Assembly: GCA_022376465.1 (NCBI GenBank)
Contig: JACDTU010000003.1
Span: forward strand, 62,001-126,000
Source: Cubamyces lactineus
Lineage: Eukaryota; Basidiomycota; Agaricomycetes; Polyporales; Polyporaceae
Length of the DNA: 64,000 bases
Direction: 5' to 3'
Part shown: positions 20,474 through 32,100 of the stretch, one piece after another
Layout of the letters: each line of letters begins with the position of its first letter
Position numbering within the stretch: the stretch's first letter is position 1
Notes under the pieces: model-generated
Seen by the model: the letters and a program-made list of their open reading frames with translations, nothing else
The model's database searches: none
What the model was told of the DNA's origin: nothing
Program-made: the position numbers and the translations under genes

Positions 20474-23408
20474 ATGAATCCCTATGGGCAATCCAGCGGA
20501 TCTCAGCCGCCATTCGATCCCCCTGGTAACTATGCACCGAGTAGCGGCCCTAACGATCCACGTTATGGACCTTCTCAACAACCAGGCTCATTGTATCCCC
20601 CTGATCATTCGCAACGTGGAATGCCTCCTCAGTCCTGGTTACCACCGCCCCAGGTTATATCTCCACAGCAAACCAACTATATCGCGCAACATCCTCCACA
20701 GACGCACCGACAGTATGCCATGGGTCAGGTGGGTGATTATCGTCGCCTCATCATTCGCACTTTGACGTTCGGATCTACTTGCGCATTTGTTCGACGTGAA
20801 TCCGCTGCAGGCTGGGCACCCTCAATTTCCAGCACCAGCGTATGCGCAACCCATGATGCGCGTACCTTCTCAACGTCAGTCAACTGTAGTCGTTGGAAAA
20901 CCGCAACCCATTGAATTGCATACCTATACAGGAGCGGCAGCATATCCTGGAGCCTTTGCCGTAAACGTTGCAGAAGGAGGCTACGCTTCTAACCATGCCC
21001 CGACTTATGCGCCTCCCATGATGCGCGCGCCCTCTGGGAGTGAGATGACTACAGTCTGTGGAACTTCGATGTCAACTCGCTGATGCGTCCGTTTCATAGA
21101 TCCCCCGTCCATGACGGTGCAGGCACCGTCAGGTACCTTTGTTGCGGACACGGAGCACGCAGGCACCTCTCCTCACGTAGCACCAGGTTATATGCAACCC
21201 ATCATGCGTGCACCCTCTGGACGTGAGTCACCCACTGTCGGCATATACCTCCATCCTTCATGCATGCATTATGCAGATCATCCTAGCGGTGGGCCCGGAT
21301 CGTCGATGACGTCCCGAAGCGCCTTTGTTACGAGCTCTGGCCAAGCGCCGGTTTATGCACAACCGACGATGACGCATGTACCCCGTGATGGTGAGTTCAC
21401 CGTACTCGATGCGAACCTATGCCTTGATGGTGTATGCTCGTTCTGCGCAATAGCGACCAACTGACAGTGATGATAGCACCTCCCGGTGCCTTTGCCGCGA
21501 ACACTGCGTGGGCGAGTTATCCTCCCGCGCGAGGACAAGATAGTGCACCGCCTATGATGCGCGCGCCGTCCGAAAGTAAGTCAATCGTAGTCGGCAAATC
21601 ACGGTAGTTGGCTGATGTGCTTGTATCGTACAGATCCTCATCACAGTACAGCGAACCCACGGTTTGTTCCACCAGAATCGACACATGGTAAGTACGACGT
21701 AAGTAACTAGTGGTATTGAATCGCTTATGTTGGATCCGATAGACTTGCGCACGAGACATGGCGGTCCACCAGGTCCCGTAGTGCGCCAGCATGACGCATT
21801 CGCGAGACAAGGCTATGATGCGTGCGTATAACTGCATAGAATGTCTTATGCATGATCACGCCCGTGACTCATTCCGTCCTTCAGGTCTAACAATGATGGG
21901 CAATATGTTACATATCGTCAGGATCGCCTCATGGACCCTCACGATGTTCCTTCCCGTCGTACGGGCGATACGCATCGCGAGCAGGCAGAACGTCCTGACA
22001 CGACTAATCGCTGGCATCACCCAGACGGCGTCAATGCAAGTCAAATCTCTCGCCAAGTGTCAACAGAAAGTCGCTTTTATGATGCAAGTTCTAGCGAAGC
22101 TCTGCGTGATCACCGCCACAGATGGCAAGACCCACGGGTTGATGCTATATCACCATTGAACGCTCATGCCGAGACTACTTGGACACAAGCCGGCTCGGCG
22201 ATGGGGTTCGAGGTTGGTCATTCTTCCTCAAGAGACAGCTCCCGGCGAGCTGCACCCCCTTCTGTAGCGATATACTCTGCTATCCCTGCCGTGCAGTATG
22301 CGGCATCTGTGACTGGGCCACCAGGGGTTGTGTCTTCACATCGAGGTTCTACCTCGATGGACATGATAACCCGTTTCTCAACGCTTGATCTGACTTCGGC
22401 TCCACATGAGACTGCGCCAGAGCAGCAGGGGGTCCAGACAGTCCAGCGTTTGCCACCATGGATCCCCTCTGACCCGACCAAAGGGCTACCTGATCCGGAC
22501 GGTACGCCCTAAGCCACTGTCAATGATCACACACTCACGCGATCACTATTGCAGATATAACCGATCCTCAGACGTGGGCGGGTAGATACCCCATCCGTAG
22601 CGTGTGTATTGCTACGATCTCAAATCCGCGGTATGGCCATGCATCGTCTTACTCGGAACACAGCGGTAAGGGGGAACGCAAGCCAATGAAATCGAGACCT
22701 GCCTTCGTCACATGGCATGATACAGAAGATGTGATCTATGTTGCTCCTTTGACGACGTCCAATTTCGACCCCAAGAAAATGAAAAGGTGGCGCGATCAGT
22801 TGGCCCAACAGAGTTCGGCTTCGAAACAGACCAAGGGGAAGCCCTCACGCGATCCTCCACCGGATTTCTTCAAGGTAAGTGCCGACTAATCTAGTATGTG
22901 CATCAGGATTGACCGATTGACCGTCTCGCAGATAAGCCGTGATGAGCGCGAATGGTGGTTACCCTTGAAGTGGGTACTAACACGAGACACGACTGGGAAA
23001 TCTAAGCCTGAAGACGCGGAATCGAAGCCCGACATCCCACCGCCGCCAACACACCCAAATGCTGGTGACCCTCGGCTCTCTCGTCGTCACCCTGAGATCG
23101 AGGCGTACTGCTATGCAGACCGCCGGCCAGAGGCACTCACAATGTGTTACATATGGGCTGGGGATGCGGGCAGTGCGGTGCGGGAGAATATGGAGATACG
23201 ATCAAACCCCAACATGCCGCTGGGCAACACAGTTAGGCCTGTGGCGCAATACTCTCGTCTACGCACTCAAGGATGGAATGAACTTCGGAAATGGTGGTAT
23301 GACCGTGAGTATGCTGAAGACTGTCTGAAATTAGTGCTATCATACCCATTGACCTTTTCCGCTATAGTTCGGAAGGCAGGGATTGCACCCACAGCGGAGT
23401 ACCCGTGA
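20474..23408 (+). CDS. Pro/Gln/Tyr-rich protein built from repeated small exons
   Basis: I do not recognise a family name. Exon 1 starts MNPYGQSSGSQPPFDPPGNY and is a disordered Pro/Gln/Tyr-rich leader. Several short exons follow that each encode a variant of AP.YAQPMMR(A/V)PSGxE (near 20840, 21000, 21180, 21350 and 21545), separated by introns of about 50-70 bases. After a polar middle region (SRRTGDTHREQAERPD) comes a more globular C-terminus with AFVTWHDTEDVIYVAPLT, EREWWLPLKWV, EALTMCYIWAGDAG and LRKWWYDREYAEDCLK, ending APTAEYP. The C-terminal part is probably the functional domain; the repeats look like a duplicated linker. The exact joins between 20890 and 21900 are uncertain. Confidence 0.6.
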
Positions 23409-23609
23409 ACGACGCCAAGTTGCGCATTCCGTTCATGCAGTTTAGCAAATGACGCATGATAGTCGCACATGAATGGAAACAATGTACTATTATGACTGGT
23501 GTTGCAGACACGCGAATTATCAGATGATCGCACTGGAAATACATCCTAGTCTGCTCATTGTGCACACTGGATAGAGGAATCATTGCAGCAATGACGCGAG
23601 GTCGCAACG

Positions 23610-23720
23610 TGCTACAAGAAGGGGCGAAATGGGCAGAGACGTCTCGTTTGCGTGCGACAGCAGCATGGATGGGGTCGTCTGTAGGGTGAGGCACCTGTGA
23701 GGCAAAGAGATGAACGAAGT
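23610..23720 (-). pseudogene. relic fragment of homoserine dehydrogenase
   Basis: The minus strand reads PHPTDDPIHAAVARKRDVSA, matching PHPADDLNGADVARKLTILS of the intact gene at 27785-27700. The DNA also aligns (shared GTTTGCGTGCGACA and CGTCTGTAGGGTGAGGC against CGTCCGCAGGGTGAGGC), including the splice acceptor in front of the exon. The rest of the enzyme is absent. It is about 4 kb from the parent gene and in the same orientation. Confidence 0.65.
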
Positions 23721-23777
23721 CATCATAAGGCGCACGCACGAACGATCAGACATCCAGGCCCTGGCACCACGGTTGCC

Positions 23778-26518
23778 TTACAACCATTGAACCAACGGGA
23801 CGTAGCTCTGACCCGACATCCATGAGCTCCCGGACACGTCGGGTCGTTCCTGAATGCAGCTGGAGTCTTGATAACCTGAAATGAGCTGTTGTCCAGAACC
23901 CAAGACCAAGCTCGGCGAGACGCAAGCAAGATGGCGTTCCCTGGTGCAAAATGCTGGAAAGAGGATCGACTGCATCATTACGAGCCATAATACTACAGTG
24001 GACATGAAAAGACGAGTAGAGACTTCGATCGGAGTATCAACTGAAGGTTGAGATTCGAGCATATTGAGAGTCGTGATAGCTGTATCAGCAAATATGTGAG
24101 TATCTGCGAAGTCGTGCCAGCGAGCGACACTGGCACTCACTAGTGGCCTAAACGGTAACGAGGATCGGACCGAAGAATTGCGGGAAGAGTGAATTGACGT
24201 CGTCCTGAAGAACCCGGAGCCTTGCCGTGATGCTTAGTCGACTCCTGGGGAACGTAGTCTCGGGGCCTAAGCTCGGAGACAAGCCTGGGGGCCTCGCAGT
24301 AGGGCGCAGAACGGCCTCCGCAGTGCCCCAAACGTACTCCAACTTATCGACGACATCTTCGTGGATCAATGGAGTGTCATGGACTAGATTCGAAGCGTCC
24401 ATAGACTGCGATAGGCGGGTCAATGGCCCCAGGAGGAGCTGTAACCCGAACGACAGAGTGTTGCACAGGGACTCGTTCCCATGGGGGAGGCCGTTGAGGA
24501 GCGCCTCTCCGGTAGGCAAAAAACTAGGAAGCGAACTGAGCGCCCCACATGCCCGTGCGCAGAGGGATTCGAAGTGGTCCCGCTCTGGGGCAGGGATCGT
24601 CGTCTTCCCTGTCATCACACAGAGCATGCAATGCACGACGATGTAGAACGCGACAATATTGTTTTGAGGTGCGATGGAGGCCGACTGTTGTGCCGAGCCG
24701 CTGAGCTGCCGCTGTTCAATCCATTGCTCCGCGGCAGATAGGACTGGAAGAGAGGCAAGTCGCCTATTTGTCAGATCCAATTGATGTTATGCACAACATA
24801 TGACCCACCTCTAGACACAGTGAGGTAATCGCAAGGCACCGACGAGTCGACGTTCACGGCGGTCGCAAGGTAATTAAGCGCTGTATACAGGTTTTCCGTT
24901 GAGGTCGTCTGCATCGCTATGTAGAAGGCCGTCTTCGAGATCAGCTCGTTGTGGGGCAGCTGCTCTCCAGGCACCATAACGGTACACATGCTGAAGAGAC
25001 GCTGGACAGTAGGTTCCCATAAGGCGTCTCGGTTGCTGCTGTCGATGGTGAGCATCTGTCGTAACGCGGTGAGCACCATGCTTGACAGGCGTCCGCTAAC
25101 ATTCTGCTTGAGGAGTGCAGCCGGAGCGATTGTGCCATTGCCGATGCCGACGTCCAGCGCCCGCAAGCAAGGGACGAGCGGTGCGTCCGCTTCGCCCGAC
25201 AGAGATATGCGCATACGGTCCAGGCAGAGAGGGTCCAAAGTGGTGTAGTATGCGGTGATCGCGGTCTCGATGTTGAGAGCGCCGGACTGCTTGCGGAGAT
25301 CGAGGCGCTCCTGGGCTTGCCACGTCGGATACTTGGGCGCACGGGAGAGCATGCCGCAACACTGTTGCAACGTCGACCAGCACAGGCGAACAATGAAGAT
25401 CCTGTTGGACGTATGGACTGAGCAGACCTTGATGCACCATTGGAGAAGATCCGTGATCTTGTTGCGGGTAGTACGGACGATAGTGTATACCAGGAGCGCC
25501 TGAGGAGCTCGGTAGCAACAGTCCCACCGGTAGGATGGTAGACCCGTGACCACGAGGAGGAAGAGGAAGAGGAGTCCAGTGAATGCGGACGAGACGGCAG
25601 CGACTATAGTGTGAAGATTCCAAAGGAGGATGACGAGTCCGACGAGGAAGACGATCAGCGCAAGCTGCAAGAGGACGGGGACAAGCATGGTGATGTCCCG
25701 CACTTTCCACTTCTTGAGGTTGTCCATTCGGTATTGCAGCAATTGTGTCGATGCCCGGGACTGTCCCGATATCCCCGAATTGCTTTCGTACAGCCACTGC
25801 TTCACTAGAAGCGCGATCGATGCCGAGGCTAGACTGAGGATGAGGCTTGAAAACCACAGGCAGTTAACCCAAACGACGAAGGTGGGAGGCCGGAACTCCG
25901 CAATAATATCTTCCGAAGATGCGTATGAAGCCCTAGCAGCGTATCTGGCGCCGTCGTTGAGCGTGATACGGCGAAGGTGGGTAGATAGTTCCCTAACCGC
26001 GGACACGGCTCCGTCCGCCTCGTCGGGCTGTAGTAGCCTGTACGATTCCACATTGAATGCGGTGAGCACGGCAGAGAACAAGCCTGCCTGCACATCGTTG
26101 ACGGCATATGAGCCCGTTGCTATGTACAAGTTGAGAATACTCACATAGACTAGAAGGGTGTCTAGTTCCGACTTCCATCGCTCCATAGAGCTGTCGTGCA
26201 GCGTTTTCACTGCGTCATCCAGCTCTCCTTGAGCTTTGAAACGTTCTTTCTCGGTATACTCCGCTTGCAGTTCAAGTAAAATCGCCTAGTTTGAGAGGTC
26301 AGTCGGCGTTGACATTCTTTGAACGACAATTGAGTCACCGGCGGGTCTTGTAGTTTCCACTCCCCGCTATCTTGGCGGGCGACACCTCCTGAAGCCTGTG
26401 TATCCTGAAAAGTGTCAAACCGGGCTTATAGTGAGGAGTACCAGGCAGCGAGTCTCACGGAGTCAGAGTCAACATCGCGCTCCTTCGCATTCGCTAGGTC
26501 TGTCGGCGGGGCTTGCAT
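23778..26518 (-). CDS. DUF6535 multi-pass membrane protein
   Basis: The start at 26518 (MQAPPTDLANAK) joins through short introns to QDSGEWKLQDPP, AILLELQAEYTEKE, then SELDTLLVY and AGLFSAVLTAFNVESYRLLQPD. This is the hallmark opening of the basidiomycete DUF6535 domain. Membrane segments follow: VVWVNCLWFSSLILSLASAS and a long double segment containing LVPVLLQLALIVFLVGLVILLW and FTGLLFLFLLVV (about residues 130-260). A long soluble C-terminal region of about 450 residues has no known domain. One intron in the second exon is in frame and could be misread as coding. The 3' end is uncertain: one reading stops at 24148, while a further intron gives the stop at 23778. The function of the family is not known. 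Confidence 0.72.
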
Positions 26519-27261
26519 TGTCGGCGAGGGCTACGGAACAATAATGCGGTGGAATGCTACCGAGGGAGCTGTGGGCTGGTTGGTCGTAGATATAGGATTT
26601 GCGGTCGTGCGAGGGGCGTAGTCCTTGAATGCATTGCTGTGAATGGGGTTCACATCCTCAGGCGCGGGGTTCTTTCGAGGCGGTGTCTAGGACTGGCTGC
26701 CAGTCCACCACATGGACACTAGGTGCTCTCGAACAGGATTGAGATGAGTAAAATCCTTGCCTGCTTCAAGTCACTTGCCTTTTCTCTCGTTCTGCGCATG
26801 CACTTGTCACACTATCCGCATCACGGACCCGACGGGCATGTGGACCGACGGTGGATCTTCTGACGGCTGAGCGGGACGTGTTCGCGCTCGCTGAGGGTAG
26901 GGAGGCAACATGGTGTGCAAGAGGCCATACTCTTACAGTGCAGGCGGTCCACCTCGACGCTACCTGCCCAACAATCATGGCGAGAGATCGGACGCCGATG
27001 CATGAAGGAGGATGAGTGTCAATTGGTGATAGGTGCATTTGGACTAGAAGTGACGCGAGGTCCGCCACCTCGTTGTTTTAGTTTAATCGACGATAATGGC
27101 CAGCGTGAAGTTTCTTTGACAGGCTAGGCTACATGTCGAGCATCACATCTATGGGCACGTAAGGTCAGGCTTATTGGTCTCGTCAGGTCCTCTTGCAAGT
27201 GCAAAGAAGCAAAGTACGTACCTATTCATACACGTTCCAATGCTTCGCCCTTTCATTCCAC
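26519..27261. other. intergenic region
   Basis: This lies between the DUF6535 gene start and the homoserine dehydrogenase stop. No convincing gene is seen; short open frames have no family resemblance. Confidence 0.4.
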
Positions 27262-28553
27262 TCACACCAATTTCAGTAGATCGCTCAGGACTCCCATGGC
27301 GGTGACGGCCGCGCCGGCACCTGCACCCTGCACCACCAGAGGCCGCGCCCCGTACCGTTCTGTATGGAACATGATTATGTTGTCGGACCCTCCCAGCGCA
27401 GTCGCAAATGGATGTGTGACGGGGTATCTGTGAGTGGGCATAAGCGTCTGTGACCAGGGTGCAAACATGAGGCGGTGGCGTACTTCTCGAGGTCTGCCTT
27501 AATGACGCCCGTCTCGACGTCGACGACGCCTGCAAAACGGAGCACCTGTCCCTCCTTTGCTGCGTCCGCGCGCATCTGGTCGAATCGCGCGTCGAATTCT
27601 GGCAGACGCTGGATGAATTCATCTCCGGAAGCGATGCCTTCAAGCTCAGGCGGAACTAGGGACTTCGTGCTGACGGAGAGATAGCCATTGGGGAGCGCCG
27701 TGCGCAGAGAAGGAATGAAGCGCGACAGAATCGTGAGTTTGCGTGCGACATCGGCACCGTTGAGGTCGTCCGCAGGGTGAGGCTCCTGCAAGGCAGGATG
27801 ATGAACGGAGATATCACAGATCCGGGCACACAGGTGCACCTACAGTGTATCCTTTCTCACGAGCTACGCTCACAACTGAAGAAAAGGCGGGGCCGCCTGC
27901 CTTGCCGGTGGAAAACTCATTGAAGATATAGCTCATGGTACCAGAGAACACGCCCTCAATTTTCAGCACCTATACCATCGCAGCATCAGTGTGATTTTCA
28001 CAGATACAAATGACCGACGCATCGATACCTTGTCCCCGGTTGCAACCAGATCCTTCAACGTAGAAATGATCGGCAGTCCAGCACCAACCGTCGCCTCGTT
28101 GAGGAACCGCGCGCCGCTCTCCAAACTCGCGGACAATATCTGCTCGTACAGCGAGAGCTCAGAGGAAAACGCCTTCTTGTTCGGCGTGATCACGTTCACG
28201 CCGAACTTGAGAAATTGAGGGTAAAGAGCGGCGACATCATTCGAGGAGGTGTTGTCGACCAAGACGACCTCCTGTCCGGGCCTGACCAGAGCGGAAAGCT
28301 CGCGCAGGAGTGCTTGCAGATCCGGTTTCTTCCCAGAGCTCGCCAGTTCATCCTTCCAGTTCGAAGAAGAGACCGCAAGGCCATCGGGATTGAAGAGGGT
28401 CGACTTGGACGAGGAGAGCGAGACGATCCGGAACGGGCTAGGAGCGGGGAAAGCAAGCAGCTGTTTGATGAACTCGCCGCCCACGAGGCCGACGCCAACT
28501 ACCGCGATCCGGAAGGTCTTCGCAGTCGAGGCGATGTTCAGAGCGGATGCCAT
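27262..28553 (-). CDS. HOM6: homoserine dehydrogenase
   Basis: This enzyme reduces aspartate semialdehyde to homoserine with NAD(P)H, the branch step toward threonine and methionine in the cytosol. Four exons (28553-28029, 27969-27844, 27785-27484, 27427-27262) give about 372 residues, the normal length for the fungal single-domain enzyme. Visible marks are the nucleotide loop VVGVGLVGGEF, VLVDNTSSNDVAALYP, GVNVITPNKKAFS, NEATVGAGLPIISTLKDL, GVFSGTMSYIFNEFS, PHPADDLNGADVARK (catalytic Asp/Lys region) and the final ALGGSDNI with GAGAGAAVTAMGVLSDLLKL. An in-frame upstream ATG at 28598 would add 15 residues; the later start fits the family better. A broken copy of exon 3 lies at 23610-23720. Confidence 0.93.
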
Positions 28554-29178
28554 GGTCGTTGGAGAAAGAGGAGCGGCGAGCGCGGTGGGCAGCTCCAATC
28601 GCGCAATAATTGCGGCCGAGTCATAGCCAAGTTATCGACCACTGATCAGTACTTCTGGCACTCCTTCAGTGCTTCTTACTGTCCCGATTCACACAGCAAG
28701 CGGTTAGAGAAGAGAAGTAGAGAAGACAGATGATATACAGTTGAGGCCGGTCATGCTGGGATTCGTGAGATGGCTGTAAGTGGATCAGAAGCACAGGCGC
28801 GCTAGAAGCGCTATTGCTCTAGGCGACGTCAAGTGCGAGTCCACTCCAGTATGCTATGTCTATTCACGCGGTAGCTTGCAACCGTTCAAGACATAAGACG
28901 ACAGAGGAGTGATTATTCAGAGTACCGACATAAGCCGGATTCCCGAACTAGAGAGGTACAGATACATGCAGACATGCAAAGCGCGTACGGTCATTGGAGG
29001 TCATAGGAACATGCAAAGCGTGAGGCTAAAGTACAATATCTAACGTAGATCCACCATCATGCGACATAATTTTTGGCACATACCGAACAGTTCCGTTGAA
29101 AGACGTTTTGTTGGCCAGAAAAAGAGGAGGGGAGAGAAGAGACTATAAACGAGAACAGAAGACCAAGGAGGCCCCAGG
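28554..29178. other. intergenic region, probable HOM6 promoter
   Basis: No gene is seen. The half next to 28553 should carry the HOM6 promoter and the half next to 29178 the 3' end of the WD40 gene. Confidence 0.4.
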
Positions 29179-32100
29179 CTAGCTGGAGACTATGATGGGC
29201 GGACGGAGTGTTTGAGACGAGTTCCGGGGAGCCAACGTATCCAATGCGCCGTCTCCCGCTTCTGCACTTAGCTGGATTGTTGGGCTGTCCGTGCGGTAGT
29301 CAGCGTCGTAAGGGGCGGGGGAGATCGACCGGGGCGTGTTCGCGGGGTTAGTGGGCGCGCGACTCGAGACGGCAGAGCTGTCGATCGAACCTGAGAAGTG
29401 CGCAGGAGTCGTCCAAATCCTTACGCCGCCGTCGTGGCTGCCCGTCGCGAACATGAACGTGTCCCATGCATGGTTCCACGCGATACAGGTGAGGTCGCCA
29501 CCCACGGTTTGGGCACGGATGTGATGCAGCAACGTTCCGGATTCACGGTCCCAGATGTGGATGTCACCAGCTGGGGCTTATTCAGTAACCTTTTCCTGAC
29601 ATGACATACCGTGAAGCCCACCTTTCCCAGCACAGAGCACCAATTGATCGTTCTTGCCTCCGAAGTAACTAGGTCCCGCAAAGTCGACGACAACCTTTGG
29701 CATGTACGTATGCCTGAGCGATAGTCGAACAGAGTCCTTGACCGGATCTAGCTTCCACAGCTGAGGTGGCGCCTAGAGCGAAGTTGATGCGATGTTCAAC
29801 CAGATGCGTACACAGTGCTCACCTTGTTCTCGTAGCTGACGAGGGCAACCTGGTCATTCCTAGCCAACGTGATGTCACGGACCTCGTGTAACACTGGGAC
29901 CCGGCTACAAAACCAGGTCAATACTAGTACACTGAGTCCCGCGGAAGAGTACTCACTTCTCAATCTCTTGTTTGACCATATTGTATGCTGCGCGAAGGAA
30001 CCTCATCAGACACGCGTGACGCTCAGCATCGCGTTTCGCCTACCGATGATCTGTTTCTCCGCCCTACACTTGCTCGGGTGGAAGCCATCCGCCGATGCCG
30101 TTAGGGTACCAACGCAAACCATGCGTACGCCATCCTGAGTTACTGCGACGTCGTGCAGAACCATCCTGTCAAAGTGGTAGGTCGCGAGTACCGTGCCGTT
30201 GAGGTCCTATACGATCACGATGGTGAGCGTGAGCGGTGCTATACAGGCAGCCACATCATACCAATTTGGTGACATCGCTACCCTCGACGGACAAAAACGC
30301 TGCAGCTCGTTCAGCATCGCGCCGCAAGGTATAGTACACTTGACATTTGACTGGAACTCACCTTCGCCGCCCGGAAGCCACGTTATTGACTGAACGTTCC
30401 TTCGGCGATCGATCGTTCGCCTGCACACACCGTCCTACCGATGTATGCACGAACGTGAGCTCAAGCACCACATCAACGAAGAGGGAAAGGGTGACCCACT
30501 TCTGTCCAGACCTTCACGCCCCGGCCGAGTTTCGTCAATAGCATATGTCCGCTCGGGGACCACGCGACTTGACCGACGAAGCCTTGTGGATGGGCCAGAA
30601 TACGGTGGGACGTAAACGTTTCCTGTGCACGAGTCGGTACAAGGACCACGCCTTCCCGAATGTTCCCACTTACGCCGACTTTGAATATCACCGACGTCCT
30701 ATCCCAACTGATACGCGCAAGATCCACACCGTCAGCGACCTCAATGTCATTCAGGTTATTGTACGAGCCTACCTTGAGGTGGCCAGGAATTTGCCGTTCG
30801 GTGAGAACTGCAGATGCCGGACCAGCGCAACGTGCGCCTCGAACGACTGCGTCGGGTGCAAGCTCTTCAATTTCGGGACCAGCGTCCCCACGCGCGAGTT
30901 CTTCAGCACGCCCACCGGCTCCGCCTCCTTCCCGTTCCCGTCCGACGACATCGTTCTCTGGCGGCGAGGATTGCGGCCCTCTACGGGGAACGCAGTTGAC
31001 GCCGCACGCATCTTGATGACCGCCCTAACTGCGTTCGCAAATCGTCCTCGTCCTGCACCAGGGAGGGACCCGACGTGATCGCTCATGATGCTCGCAGTTC
31101 CGTCTTCGTCACCGCCAACCGACGCGGCCGTGTTTGTCAATTCTGCAATGGGCGAGAGCTGGCCTCCTTCTGAGCCAACGCGCCGGAAGGTGGGCGATAG
31201 TGGCTCGGGGCTGGCGCACGCCGGAACGGGGGAGACGGGTGTGATGCCACGTTCGGTGTCGGCGAGCTTCTCCTCTGAGACGGTGTTGAGCCTAGATATC
31301 GTCCGCGCAGATAGCTCTGATACGGCGTCGCTGAGCTTGCGGAAGTGTTGCCGCGTCCAGCGAGAGCATGCCCACGCCCACGCGCGGGGCTCGTAGATGA
31401 GCCATTTTACACCACGTGTGGACTTGACCTTCACTTTGGTTTCGGAGAGGACGTCTGCTAACCATTTCGTGCCGTTGTGTCTTGAGAATGCCCATCGTTC
31501 CGAGGCGAACCAGGCCGAGACGGCTGTGAGACCGACTATGCTGCACGCTGAGAAGACGGTGGTGAGGGTGCAGGTCACTTGGTGCTGGCCCGACGAATAC
31601 GCGAACAGTACGAGACCGATGGAGAAGCAAGCGACGGATAATACCAGGAAGGCAAGTGGGGACCTTTTGATCCAGATCAGCACCCACCATGGTACTCTGT
31701 GCCCCGGAGACCGACTGCGAACAGTTCAGCTGAGGTACTGAGGGGGGCAGCAAAATTGCACGTACTACATGGCCTGCTTCCAGGTCACACCGAGCAGACT
31801 GTTGACGGCGGCCCCGATACTGAATACCAGGGAAGTGAACCAGAACGAGTTGACCGCGTTGGCAAGGGTGCTATCCGTCATATCGAAGGAGAACTGCATC
31901 GTCGTCGCGGTGACCGCGCTGAAGAATGTCGCCACTGTACTCAGATTCAACAAGTTCTGACTCGCGTGCTTCTGCGCAAAGCGAATGGTTGGCACACCTG
32001 TTGGGCCATGATTAGATTCTTTGATAACCCGGGAGAAGGATTGCAGACATACCGATCTCAATGAAAACGGAAAGAGAAGATGTGATGCTGTCTATGTGTT

